A stretch of 64,000 nucleotides of DNA from Campylorhamphus procurvoides (taxonomy: Eukaryota; Chordata; Aves; Passeriformes; Dendrocolaptidae). The notes under the pieces are model-generated. The model saw only the letters and a list, made by a program, of their open reading frames with translations, did not search any database and was not told where the DNA came from. A program made the position numbers and the translations under genes. Positions 46,641 through 59,900 of the stretch are shown here, in pieces. Location: NCBI GenBank assembly GCA_013396655.1, contig WBMV01000443.1, positions 116,159-180,158 on the forward strand, in the 5' to 3' direction. Numbering within the stretch: the first letter of the stretch is position 1; every line of letters begins with the position of its first letter.

Positions 46641-49301
46641 GTGAGTGGTGGATTTCAAGCCACCAGCAGGAAAGGATAACACCAATAGTTGAAACAACCT
46701 GTATACATGTCTCTGTATGACAAATAGAAATGAAATGCAGTAAATCTACTTGTCTTTACCTTTTTATTACCTCATCTACTGTAACTAAAGAAAGCTCCTT
46801 GTCCTTAATGCAGTACCAAATATAAAGAATTTTTTTAAAAAAGGCAAAAAAAGTTGAAACCTTGACTATTTTGCTTGTACAGACATAGATGTAAAATTAT
46901 AAGGAGTAACATTGTACCTTGTACAAAGGACATTTTTTCCAACCATATTATGCTGTCTCAGAGCTCATTTTTTTAAATGAATCTTAATGATTTGGGCTTA
47001 GTAACGCCACATGAAGGGTTAACTGCATTTGTAGTTTGATATAACTTGTGTTTAAAGGTACTGTGGTAGTTTTTTTTTCCATGCAGAATGTTGCCCTAGG
47101 TCACCACTTGAAGGTATTAAATGTTATACTGTCACATTTTTTCCTTAATGGACCTTTCACAAATGACCACATGGAAGCTGAAACACATGATATTATTAGG
47201 ATGGTGGGTCAGATATCCTTGTACTACTGAAAAAACCCACAAAAACGTCCTCAGAACTGTTTAAAACAATCCCAGAATAGTTCATCTGTAACACAGGTGG
47301 ATAATCAGAATATGCGTGGTGGGTGGTGATGGTTTACAGATTTCATCAGTATGTATTTGGGATGACTTGCATAACTGATTCATGGCCTCATCACCCATGA
47401 TTAATGCACTATAAAGTTACAGGAATTAAAATGTCTCGCTGGCACTTGGTGAAGCAGGAGCCTTGCAGAAAAGAGCAGTATGTGACCATGTAATTAAAGC
47501 CTGTACCATTAATCTGTTTGCAGAAATGGATTGAATTTAGGCCACGCTCACAAACTCATCGAGTCATGAGATCTTTCAGGTTTTTGTCTTTGCTAGTGTA
47601 CTGTTTTTATGAAAAGCTTTAAGTAATTTATTATTTATTTTTATTTATATGTTCTGTAAAGCAATGTGATTACCTAAAAGTTCACATTCATAAAAATTTG
47701 TGGAAATAATGATGGGTAATGCAATGGGTTCTCCTGACCCCCATTGTGGTAGATGCTCTGAGAGTTGGGTCTTGCTCCTCAGATCTCATAGACTAAAGAC
47801 AAAACAGATTTTAGTAGCAAGAGAAGTGAAGGATTATCATATCTGTCCTTTCTGAACAGGAAGCCACAACATTTGGGACAACACTCTGCAAAGTTTTATC
47901 TTCTGAAGAGTTTTTATCCTTATACTCCAGCCATAGCCCATGGACCTTCAGAGCACAAGTTGGGTTTTTCATTGGCCTAATACTGATCATAAGTGTCCCT
48001 TTTTCCCTCTTACTGAAAACAGAAATGCTCTGGGTGGCTGCTGACTATGGTCCCAGATGAGGCATCTTGACAAGGGAGTGAGCCCAGCTTGTATTAAATC
48101 CATTTCTAAATGCCTAAATGGGAGATGATCTCTTCTGGAGTTTTGGCTGGTAATGATCAAGTTCCTTGCTCAAAGTCAAGAAGGGTACAAAAGAACAAGA
48201 GGAAATGGGGTTTTCTAAATACTTATCCAGTGTCTTAATCAGAAAATCTTCTTTCCTCTGAATAAGCTTCTCCTTATCCTTTGGGCTTGATTTTACAGAA
48301 GGTTAAATAAGCTCCTTTATCAATTCTTAAACAGCACTTGCCAGGAGTAGATCCACTCTGATGGAGAGCAACAGTTCACTTACTCTTAATGGAGATTCCT
48401 TCATTTTCCTTGACAGGGAGGGTGAGAGCTAATATACAACAGGTTTAAACTTTTAAGCATTTAAAGTATTGCAAGCACATGAGAGTAGGTGGGGAAGGGA
48501 CAGTGTCAGTGACAAGAAAGCCACACGCTGGCTCACAGTCAAGAGCTCGCTCTCTGATTTCAGATAGATCCAGAGGACTGCCCTACCAGAGCTGGAAGAA
48601 AGGCTAATCCCTGGGATCATTATATTCACAATCCTGCCTTGTGATCTTTATAAATCTCACTCTGAACACAGAGGATGAGCATCCTAGTGGGATTGTCAAA
48701 ATGCTTTTTTGTATGAATGCTTGGTTCAAAAGGAAACAGAGCACTGTGAAGTGCCCATGAACAAGCAACCATCTGAAGGTTTGCCTTATGAAAGATTAAC
48801 TTGCATCCTACAGATTCAGGGTGGGTTTTTTTCCCTACAAAGGTTGTTTTTAATGGCTCATGTTTTAAATGCACGCTGTTTAATTATTTATGCATCTTGA
48901 GCCGTATTTTCTGTGTTTGGAACTTTTGCCGTGGCACTAACCTTTTTATTTCATACCACTGAAAGCACACGCTGCACTGTGTACAAAACAGCATCTAAAG
49001 GTCCCCTGGAGAACGCACACAGCAAGTGTGTAAGGACTGCTTAAACGTGTGTGTGAGATGAGTTACTTGCTTGGTTGCTTTGACTGGTAAGTCAGGTAGT
49101 GAGGCAAATCCAGCAGCAACCCCACAAAATTATTTCAGACCCCAAAATTAAATTTTACCATGTGATAGTTTTTAATTATATCATCAAAAGATGTGTTTTC
49201 AGATGATTTTGCTAATGCACATCTCCCAAAATTTATGTATGGATAGGAGTGGTTTTAAACGCTCTTGGAGTCAAACAAAAGAGTAAGGAAAGAAGAATCA
49301 C
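46641..49301. other. non-coding stretch, possible conserved elements
   Basis: AT-rich unique sequence. Two parts, 47400-47720 and 48850-49070, contain long runs of TAAT/ATTA-type motifs with scattered CpGs (GTCTCGCTGG, CATCGAGTC, GCCGTATT, TTGCCGTGG) and no repeat signal, which is the texture of conserved non-coding elements. This is an impression, not a measurement. Confidence 0.45.
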
Positions 49302-49444
49302 ATGGATGCCCCATCTCTGGAGTGTCAAATGCCAGGTTGGATAGGGCTCTGAGCAACCTGCTGTATTGGAAGGTGTCCTTGGCCATGGGTTTGGAATGAG
49401 ATGATCTTTAATCTCCCTTCCAAACCAAACCATTCTGTGATTCT
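49302..49444 (+). mobile_element. CR1 LINE 3' terminal fragment
   Basis: Plus-strand CR1 tail: 'GGATGCCCCATCTCTGGAGTG', 'GCCAGGTTGGATAGGGCTCT', 'GAGCAACCTGCTGTATTGGA', 'AGGTGTCC', 'GATGATCTTTAATC' and 'CCAAACCATTCTGTGATTCT'. Relatively well preserved, so younger than most other copies here. Confidence 0.94.
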
Positions 49445-52400
49445 GGCTACAGGCTTTGATACTGCAAACATAGATAATACTCTAGATTAATGTGCCTACA
49501 TTTCCAATGCAAGGAAATTCAGGAGTGGGATCCTTATAGTGCACTTTCCTCAGTTAGAGACTTGTAAATGTGGGCTCATACACACACTGAAGTGCAGGTC
49601 CAGCAGTTCAGTGTAGTTACTGAGAACCACCCTTGCCCAGCATGTACGATCTTGCCCCTTCTAGCCATCAAAGATTTCTCAGACCTGTATCAGAGCAATT
49701 TTGTTTTCACTACATGCAATAAAATTCTGCCAGCATCAGAAACTCTGGGATTACTGATGAAACATGGAAGAGATGAATGGGAAAGATGTGGATATTTCAT
49801 CCTGATGTCTCTCTTTCTATCACTGCACAGTTGCTCCCTGTAAAATTTTCTCAATTCTCTATTAATTTTTCTAGTCTTACACGTTCAAAAAGTGGATTTC
49901 CTGTTGCATTTGTAGGCTGCTCTATAACTTAATGCATCTTGCTGTCAGCAGGTTCTAATATTAAGCCTGAATTTCATTTCATTTCATCCATTTCCTCCTA
50001 TTTTTGTTGTGAAAAGTCAGCCATCTCTTCAGCTGTTGATAGCACAGTACTGGGACTGAGAAGGGGAATTTTACTCAGCCATTTGGCATTCTGTGGGCTC
50101 TTCTTTACAATAGAGATTACACTGATATTATTGATTGCACCTGCACTTGAATATAAAGATTGGCTTAAGGAAGGATAAATGCCTTTGGTGTTCAATGTTG
50201 GCCTCCTGGGAAGGGAAAGTTCCCAGATCGAGTCAAACTTGACTTTATCTGAGAGTATATTGCAATCAGATATTGTCCCTTTTCCATCTGCAAAGCAATC
50301 TGCAGAATCTGGGCAAGTTTTCTCCGAGGGAGATGTCATGGCCTGTTGCGAAATAACTCTTCATTTTCCAAAACACTCTTGTAGCTCAATCTTTTCCCAT
50401 ACATGGAGTCCCCTCAGCAGTAATGATACCCACTCTGTATATAGCGTTTGTGGGGTTTTTAAAGGTTGGTGTGGTTTTTTTTTTTTTTTTCCTTTTCTAA
50501 AGTTTTTTTTTCTTACAAGAAAATGGGATCAGACACTTTGAAAGCACTGGTGTTTATTCCGGGAGAAATCCATCCAAGACAAGTGAACCGTCAACACCTA
50601 CTTCTCAATAAACAACTGTCAGGGTTTTGAGTAAATGAGGGCTGCGTGTGTGGGTGTGTGTGTCTGTTGGTTATTTAATTGCTCCATGAGTCTCCTCGTA
50701 TCCCTAGTAACCTTCATGTTTTCGTTTGAGTTACACCACAGCTTTGCAGCTATATTCCCCAAGCTGACGCTGGTTCCGAGACAAGATTGTTAGAGAGCAG
50801 CCCGGCTTTGTTTGCTGCGCGTGTTACCGTAGCGTGGGCAGAAAATTTAAACAGGCACCTATGACCCTTGTGTGCTTCAGAAGGCATTTTGTGCTGCTCT
50901 GATGCCTCTGAGGCTCCCTCACTAACTCCTGAACTAAGCCTCGCTCTCCTCAAAGGGCCATTCTTTATTCCTTTCCTATCAGGGTATGTTGGTTGGAAGG
51001 GAAGGGTTTTAGCTCTGCTTCTTCAGTTCACTAACAAAAAGTACTCTTGCATTAGCTCTTGCTGCTTGACCAAAAAACAAGTAGGAGTAGCAAACACTTC
51101 AGGTAAACTTTGCATCTTGTCTACTGCTCACCCAACCTGCTAGTGGGGGAAGTGTGTGTTCTGAGGTTGCTGCCCTGATAGGAATGGAAATCAGATCACT
51201 GGAGTCTAAACTGCTCCCCTTACTTTATTGGGAAAGTCTTCTTTTGTTTTTTGTTGGGTTTTTTTTTCTTTTTCTGATGGGACGAGGTTTTCAGAGAAGG
51301 TGATGAACTAAGATGGTCAAAATTTAATGAGTTTCATCCAAAGTGTTGTTCTTTTAATGTTTTCCAGTCTGTGTTTCTTTGAGGAAACTGTGCAGATGTC
51401 CTCACTTCAGCAGGGCCTTCTCTAGAATTGGAAATAACCTTCTGAAATATTTTCTTTACTAAAATTATAATTTATCTAATACTAGTAGAAGCCTCTACCA
51501 AATTTGTGGTTCAGTGTTTCCCAGTAATGACACTGCAGAAGACTGTCCCTGAACATCTCAAAGACCAGGGAATGCTGAAGTCAGTGACAGATACAAGAAC
51601 ACAGCAATTATTTCCAAAATCCTAGGTCAGTGAGACCATGCTTACTACCACAGTCCTCACGTTTTTTTCTGGGTAAAACAGCTAGAAGTGACAAGAATGA
51701 TAAATTGGTGATTGGAAGAAAGAAGAGGGTGTGTTGGTACTCCAAAGGATGCCCAAGTAAGGGCCAAGACTTGGTCTAGCATCAGTGTGGCCAAAATCCA
51801 CTGCCCACATTTCTGGTGAGACTCCTACTCCCCACGCTCAGTTTTAATGTCTGACACATTACAGTATTCTCTTCCTAGCACTTTTTATAATGATACGTTG
51901 ATTTTTTCCCTCTCTGCTGAACCTGTAAGCCTGGAGAATAGTGACCAAGAGTCAAAAACACACCTTTCTAGAAAGCCTTTCTAGTCTCCCAGCCATTATC
52001 TGCACTCCGCTTAGAGGACTGAGTAATGCACTGCTCATTAAAGGTGTGGTGGTGGGATGAAGCCTCTCTCTGGAAGGACCACAAATGGGTCAGAGGTGCT
52101 CTTGTGGGAGATAACCTCCTGAGGAAGCAGAAGCAAAGGATGCCCAGAGGCAGGTGATGGTGCTGCTCCGTGGGCAGCTGGCTCAGTTGCATTCTTCCTG
52201 TGGTCAGCTGTGATACCCTATGGTTAATGGAATATCCATAACTCAAGATTTTACTGAGGAGTAAACCTCAGGACGCTGAATAAAGGTTTGAACAAGAAGC
52301 TAGAAGTGTGGTCATCTCAACACCATGACCAGTTTGAATCCTGGTAACAGATTTGCTCTGTTTTCAAATGCTCATTTGTATAATGTGGCATTTTCAGAGG

Positions 52401-54289
52401 GAGTACAAGGAAATGTGAACTTCTGTTAACTTGCAAAAAAAGTCTGGGTTTAATTCAATTGTGTAAATAGGTTTGGTTTTTGTTTTCAAAATATTTTCTT
52501 GCCTACTAGCATTGAAGAAAAAGGTAGAGACTGTGGTGTCTGCTTTTCCATGGTTTGCCTCCAGAAAGAAGAATAGTTTTTCAACTTAAGACTTCCTGGC
52601 CTTATAACTTGATAATGAAAAATACTCTTCTTCAGACAGGTGTGGTGACAGAGGGCAACCCCTTAATAAATGACAATTTATTGTAATCAAAATGTGTTTT
52701 CAATGAACTTCAAGGATCTCTATGCAAAGAACACCCAACCAAACAAAAAAATCCAACAAAAAAAAAAAAGGTGGGAAACTTGAAAGCTTTGTCAGAAACA
52801 GTTTGGGCCTCTGTAGCTTTTACTGCTTGGGAAGTCTTTCCTAAAGATTTTTGTAAAGCCACCATTCAGCCCTTTAGTGTCTGATATGGAGCAGCAGGAA
52901 AGGGGTTAAAAGTTTATTATGAGACACTGAGTTAAATTGCACTACATTAATCCTGCCTCCCTTCAGATATCTAGTTTAGGTGCCTGAAGTATCTCCTCAG
53001 GTGTCCTATGTGGTCAGTAGAGTTAGCCTGCTCTGATGTCTTCTCTGGTGTCCTCAAGGGCTGTAGAGCAAATCCAGGATCCTAAACCATGAGCTGGTCA
53101 GAGTTTGGTCACCAGAGCCACAATCAAAGGACAGTCTGCTCTGACTGATGGTCTGCAACAAGCTTTTCTACAGATGGAGATGAAGGGCCCATTCTTGCAA
53201 TACTTAATAAGGATCATTCCAAACCTGATCTCATACCTGACCACTTTGGCAACAACCAACTTGGCAAGCTTGGCAACAAACAAGTCATGTGGAGGAAACT
53301 CAGATTTCAATCCTGACCTGAATTTATTATTTTGTCTCCAAATCCAGGATTCATTTTCTGTGGTTCATGACTAAAAACTCTTGTTCCTGGAGGACAGGAG
53401 CTGAAATCACAAAGTCTTTCCTTTAATCTCAGCCTTTCCCCTCTCTCCCTCAGAGCAAAGCCCTGGTGAGCAGCAAACAGCCCTGCTGAGCTCGAGACTC
53501 TGTCTGAAGTGTCCCCTCCTTTTCAGACAGGAGAAACACGACGAGTCTGCAAGGGAAGAAAATCTAATTATATTGCACATGTTCTAATTTAAGTTGCCGT
53601 GGGTTGCTGGGAGTTTGAGCAGCAGAAACACAAGGTCACTTCTTGCCTGCCACCTTTGCTTGATGGGAAGTGGATAGACTCGATAGCTTTTCCTGGTGTA
53701 ATTACCTGAAGGGTGGAGGACTGGGGATCTTCCCCAAGTTTCATTCTGTGAGACTAAAAGCCCTTCTTTAAAATTAAATGCCCACCAACACACTCACACA
53801 CAGATATACGCACACAACAGGAGCAGGTGTGCTGTGACAGCAGGTGCATGGATAATTCATTTTAATACCTTCACAAAGCTAAATGTCTTTAAAAAAACAC
53901 TCTTGTGGGTTTGCAGCACAGAAATCAGAGCCCTGTATGTATGAGACTTCCTCAAATCCCAGGTGACTGCCTGTGACAAGGTGCTGCTGCACTGAAACAG
54001 AACTTTGTTAGTCCTTTGGCAAAAAAGGAGTCCAGTTATGTCTGTGTTACCTGTGGACACTTTAGGTGGCACATTCAAATTCAATGAACATTTTAGATGG
54101 CACATTCAGACTCAGGCAGAAAAAGGCCAGTTTGTTTGCACTTCAGCCAGACATGCACTTGTTCAAAGTCATGTTCATCCATTTGTAAAATGACTTGGAA
54201 GACTTTGGTCATTGGAATCTTCACAGGCATCAGCAAAAGTGAGGGTGGAGAAAATAAAATTCTCCTGTTGACGCTGGTCAAGAATATGG
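49445..54289. other. long non-coding stretch
   Basis: About 4.8 kb without a recognised gene or repeat. A T16 run lies at 50475-50490. The part at 50560-50960 is less AT-rich, has more CpG than its neighbours (CCGGGAG, TCCTCGTATC, GACGCTGG, TGCGCGTGTTACCGTAGCG) and no repeat signal, so it is a candidate regulatory or exon-bearing region. At 54061-54121 an imperfect 31-base unit occurs twice in tandem. Confidence 0.5.
54061..54121. repeat. two-copy imperfect tandem repeat, period 31
   Basis: TTTAGGTGGCACATTCAAAT recurs 31 bases on as TTTAGATGGCACATTCAGAC, and both copies continue with TCA-containing text. A small local duplication of unknown age. Confidence 0.7.
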
Positions 54290-54388
54290 AAAGACTGTGC
54301 AAGTCATTGATGCTCAGTATTTCCATCTTTAGTGTGCAGAATAATGATTCCTACTTCTTTCATGAAGTGCTTTGAGATTTATTTAAGA
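54290..54388 (+). mobile_element. MIR/CORE-type SINE relic
   Basis: AAGTCATTGATGCTCAGTAT, TTCCATCTTTAGTGTGCAGA, ATAATGATTCCTACTTCTTT and GAAGTGCTTTGAGATTTATT follow the order of the MIR-type core and tail, with the 'GTGCTTTGAGAT' tail motif intact. Diverged but complete enough for a confident family-level call. Confidence 0.6.
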
Positions 54389-56450
54389 TAGACTTTAGGT
54401 ACCAACAAGTTATTTTTGCTTTGGGTGAATGATGCAGAGATATAAAAAACTTTTGTTACTTGTTTGCTCTTTTGTTTATACTCCCCCTCCCACCACCACA
54501 AATAAAATTCAAGAACACTTTTTTTACCTACAGAAATAATATTTTTATAAACTGTAGATCCATGGTTCTTGATGGAGAACAACATGCAAGCCAAGAGAAA
54601 CAATGACCTCCTCTCAATATGTTTATTAATAGATGCCACCAGACAGGCACATATATGATGAGGAAACTAAAAACTTAATTTTTAGTGTCTCCTGCTGCAA
54701 TCCATCCACCTGAGTCCTTGTTAGTCATATTTTTTTTTTGCTATGCCTCTTGTGCCAAAGCCTATCACTGCCCTGCCTTCTCTTTAGATATTCCCTTTGT
54801 GAGAAAGAGTAAATGCAAAATATGTTACATATGAGAAAAGGAGTGTCACGAAGCTTCATTTCTCTTCTCTTCGTCTCTGGAGATATTACTCATGCAGATA
54901 TTGGCTCCCTCCTCAATTACCTATTCCAGAAGGGGGGAAAAAAAAGCAAAAAAAATTTGCTGTAATAAATCTCATGACCTCTGGTCAGGTAAAAAGCAAA
55001 TTCTCAGATATCCATAACAAGCTAAGCAGTCTACAGCAGCAGAAATTACAAGTGATGCACACTGAACTAAATTCCCTGGCACTTTAAAGTGCACATTTTC
55101 CAGCTTTGCCCTTTCCATAGTATTCCACAGGGGCCACCCATCGCAACTGCTGACAAGGTTGTGTGCAGGGTGGGTGATGAATCTGCGCTGATTTCAAAAG
55201 GTTTTCTCTCTGGTAGCAGAAAAATAGATATCTGTGTATCCTTGAGAGAAACCCTTGAAGGGGGACGATGCAGAACTGTGTAGTGGAAAACAAAACAAAG
55301 GTGGGAAACACACAAAAACCCATAACTACTAGTAATACGTAAATCCTTCACTTACAGTACAATAGATTTTTTAAGTATGTTTGAAGCAGCCACTGAATAA
55401 TTTTTGCATCAGTGACTTCAATATATGGAAACTTTTTGTACAGTGGTTTGAGATTTAGTTTTTGCTCTTTTGTCTGCCCTCACACCCAAGAAACCCCCCA
55501 AAACACCAACTGTGACATTTGAATTGAGGCAGAGGTCTCCAACTGTTCTGAGCTTTGCATTTGGGCTCATGTTTTGCGACTGTGATGCAGCATACAGAAC
55601 AGCAGAGAAATTTAAATCAGAAAAGACCAAATCAATATGTTCATCTATATTTAAAACTGGAAAAAAAGACTTAAAAAAAGGCAAAATAAAAGGCAGTGCA
55701 ATGAAGCAGCCAATGCTTAAAACTGACTCCAGGGTTCTTCATGTCATCAGATCCAGGATGTTTTGATTTTGTGGTGTTTTATGGACATCTGTGAGGCTTA
55801 GATCCAAATTAGGTGGTACTTTGTGCCTCCTTTTGAAGGTCAGGGCCAAATCTCAGCTATTTGGCGAGGACAGAGACAGTCTGGAAGAATATTTCACATA
55901 TATTTGCCTCTCAAAACTCCTTGCTCCGCCAGGGTAGTGGAATGACAACAGAAATCCCAGTGACTTTCCCTGTGCTGTGTTGGTAGCCTGAGTGTGTTCA
56001 GCTGGTGGATTTTGGCAGCACTCACAGTTGCAGAACCATGTGTGGCACAACACTGCCCATCCTTATTCCAGAGGGAACCACATCTTTCTGGGTTTGTTGA
56101 GATAGAAAGGCCTTTCCTCGTAAATCATCTCTGTTTTACCAGTGGGACACACCACTTTACAGCAGCAGGGAACAGGGCAAGCAAAATGAATTGTTTAAAA
56201 ATGTGAAGTATCCTTTTTGGTCCAAGGATGAGGAGGAACTGTTGGGATGAATCCAGAACTGAGGTATGTCTAGGGATGGAAATGATTCCCTGGAAAGAGA
56301 GAAGAAACTCTAAACAGTAAGATTTATTACACTAGGATATAGACTCCAAAAGAAGGGGCTGAAGACACATTGTTGGAATTGCTTAACACCAGGTTGAACA
56401 AAACACTGGAGGATAGAGAGATGTTCTATAAAAGTATATAGAAGGCATAG
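54389..56450. other. non-coding stretch, nothing recognised
   Basis: AT-leaning unique sequence. Frames of 70-98 codons overlap on opposite strands at 55067-56206 without recognisable content. Confidence 0.6.
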
Positions 56451-56905
56451 TCACAGATTTTTACAGCTAGAAAGAACCCCATAGTCAAACCTCCTAATTG
56501 ACTCATACCAGGGCATTTGCCTAAATGTGTTCCTGTTAAAAGTTCAGTAGCTGTCATGTACTAATGCATATCAGTTAGAAAAAACACCCAGCCTTGATTA
56601 AAAGAAACTTCCAGTTCTAGCGAACCCATTGCTGTTCCTGTTATTATTTATACACAGTATTAAAAATCTGAACCTTGTTTCTCATCTCAGTTTTACTAGC
56701 TTCAGCTTCAAATCCCATGTATCTGCCAAACTGAAGGACCTCCTGTGAAACTCTTGTCCCACATATTTTTAGGCCCTTTGATGCGTTTCTCAGGTGCTTA
56801 AAATACCAGGTTCACCCGTGCTTTAGCCAATCTTCCTCTCTCTCCTCAGGCAGCTCTTTGAAACACTTATCTTCTGTCAACTCTTCCAACACCAGTTCTT
56901 CAAAA
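56451..56905 (-). mobile_element. ancient CR1 LINE fragment
   Basis: Read on plus: TCACAGATTTTTACAGCTAG, GAAAGAACCCCATAGTCAAA, CCTCCTAATTGACTCATACC, then 'AACACCCAGCCTTGATTAAAA', 'CTTGTTTCTCATCTCAGTTT', 'ACTAGCTTCAGCTTC', 'CCAAACTGAAGGACC' and 'TGTCAACTCTTCCAACACC'. The order matches the reverse complement of an old CR1 type (tail, then the 'cttatttccagtctgaatttgtctagcttcaacttc'-like region). Strongly diverged, so placed before the bird radiation. Confidence 0.55.
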
Positions 56906-59900
56906 TAAGTACATTTTGAAAAGAAAGAAACATAACTTTCCCCCATTAGAAATGGACAAATGCACTCTGAGGTCTAAAACATATACTACTGCTTGTGATT
57001 TACACCCTTTGCCAAGCTTCTTGGACAGGAGACTGTATCTTCAGTGTCAGTATTTTTATAGACTTACTCAACTCGAACATGCAGTCAGCATTTAAGAAGA
57101 AGCAATAACAGGGCTCGGAATGGTTTTGCTTTGTCAATGTGTAGAGCAAAGAAATGTACTTAGGTGAGTTACTAGAACAAGGGCAATTAAGAGGGCAATG
57201 CTCTGAAGTGCTGGTGGTACCTCTGTCTGGTCTCAGTGTCTCTGCTCCTAAGGGGAGTCTGTGTGTAGAAATCACTGGATTTTCGCACTGGTTCAGGAGT
57301 TTATGGGTTTCTCCAGACCAGATTGTCAGTATAGGATAGTCCAGTTCTGACCTGGATGGTCTCCTGATGTCAATTCTGTTCTGGATGCCAATCCCAGGCC
57401 TGAATTTATATTTAAAGGTTTTTACTTACATATTCAAACTTATGGAGGGAAGACTGGGGACTCCATAAGCTGAATTTAACACCTTATTTTTCAGGTGACA
57501 AGCTAGAGAAGTTTGGGAGATCATTTAAGCACTAAACTGTGCTTGGGGTGTTTTGCAATCACCTTTTCTAGACAACTGCTGCTGCTTGTTCTTTTTCTGG
57601 TCTGGGCCACTGTTGATTTATGTGTATAGAAAACAAACCTAAACTTGGTCAGGGCCTCAAAGAGATGCTGTTGTACCCTAATAATATTGTACTTAGCCTG
57701 GTGATGTTGTGAAAACAGTTGAGAATGTCTTGAAAATATAAAATCAAGGGACAATAAAATCTTGGGATCAGCTCCCAAATGGATTTCTGCTGTAGATTCA
57801 CACTTAATAAAATACAGAGAATTGCATTTTATTTTGGTACATAAATACTGGTAGTGGAGGACTATGGCATTTAGAAGAGAGAATCATTCCACCAGAAAAC
57901 TCACTTCAGCAAAATGATGCAGTCCAGTTGAGCCCCTTTTATGATCTGAGAAATGACTGTTTTTATAGCACACTAAATAAAACCTGTTATTCGAGCTGGA
58001 GGTTTATTAGTAAGGTGATTTTGTCATAGCTGGGGAGGGAGGGAAGGAAGAAGAGATGAGGGATGAACATCAAAGAAAAGATAGGTGTCGCTCAGGAGAA
58101 GCTCAACGACATCCCAAAAATGCAGTGTCACTCATCATCATCTCACCTAGCATCACCAGGGAGACATTTTATGTCATTATGCTGTTGTTGTTGATCCAAT
58201 ACATTACTGTTAGCCTGCTAGACTTGGCTGCAGGTGTGGTGGGGAACCTGCTAAAACATTTGTATGGAAGAGTCCTTTGCAGGGAGCCAATTCCAGGGGA
58301 TGGTAAAATTAGTTCTTGTAGGAAAGCAATCAGATTTATTCAGGGCAACATGTGACTTTGCTGTTGCTCAAAATCACCTCTTTTGTGGTCTTGAAAGAGG
58401 ACTTTCAGATGGGCATTAGCATTCCTACAGCACATGCCCATGCTCAGGCAGTGCTGGGTGTCCTTCTTCAAACCTGCCTTTCACCATTCCTTAATGATTA
58501 TGTGAATTTAAAATCACAGGACTGAAGACTAAAATTCTGACCAACTTCGTCGCAGGGACATCAGTTCTAGTCCACATGCTTTGGCATCTTCAACATGTAC
58601 AAGGAAATTTCCCCAGTTATAACGTCCTCGGGTTGCTGGCAGTTCTAGGGGAAAGGGGAGAAGGGATCACATTCTATCTGCTCGCAGTGGTCAAAAATAG
58701 GCACATGTTATAGAGAAACTGGAACACAAAGCTCCTAAAACCCCACTCATTCTGTAGCCTTTTGCAAATGGGAGAGGTTCCACTGCATGCTTGGACAGTT
58801 ATAAGGACTGCACACTGTGCAAGGGATGAGTGTGCTCCTGTTTCCTTCTGTCAGAAATATTTTACTCATTCAAACAGAGAAGAATCCCGCTTTGCAGTCT
58901 GATCTGAGACCAGCTTTTAGAGGCAGTCTAGATCACCTCCCAACTCTGCATGACACACACCACAGCCTCTACTGGCTTTGCACGGAGCTCAGTGACTATT
59001 CAGTGTGTCCCCAGTGGAGCCAGAAATTCACCATGTATGATCTCTTTAGGCAGATTTTCCAAAGGCAATGAACCTCCTACATTTCACTGCAGATCGCTGC
59101 AGTTCATCTTTTCATGGTGAATTTGCTGAAAGCACAAGTGATGCTCTTGCTAAATTCTAGGTACGGAACTCAGATCTTTATGCAGGACCATGGGAAGACA
59201 ATGTGTATTTGACTTGTCCTGCAAATTTTCATAGGGGTTATAACCCAGCTGTGCCAGATAGAGGTTCTAGCAGATTTCTGGACTTTTTGCCAATGCTGTT
59301 GCACATGCAATACTTCATAGTAGACCTTAGCTGCAAGCAGGGTGCTTTGAAAAATTAATCTGGTGGTCAGTAAATGCTAAATGAAGTGCATACCAAAAGA
59401 ATGATGAGCTGACTGCAGCTCACAGCTTTTATGAGCCTCTCTAAATGCCTGTTTTCAGGTGAATTCAGCGTCTCCTTGACATTTAAGGACTCCATTTATA
59501 ATCAAATTATTTAACTCTAGTGATAAAAAATCACTGGCCATGATGGAAAAGCTATTTATATTTTGCCCATCCCTTGGAAAAAAAAATAAAAATGTATTCA
59601 GGGTAATGCTACAATTCCTATATTAAATGAAGGATAGAAGAAACCTTTCAATGCAAATTAAGCACTGCAGGCTTTTAAAAATTATAGCAGAAACTTAAAG
59701 TGCACAGCTGCTCACATCCTTATTTCCAATTTAGCTATCTGAGACGTGCTGAAGCATTAACATCCTGCACAACACCACAAACCTTTCAGAGCTTATTGCC
59801 TGTTTCCACAGGTCCTAGTCTGTCTTGGGATCCTTCTGCTGTTTGATTTTGTACAGATATATGGATATACATTGCCCTCTACAACTTGAAATTACAGAGC

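Noticed and set aside
57345..57390. CR1 3' terminus on plus
   Set aside because: GACCTGGATGGTCTCCTGATG resembles a CR1 end, but no ATTCTATGA terminus and no upstream CR1 text follows; too weak.
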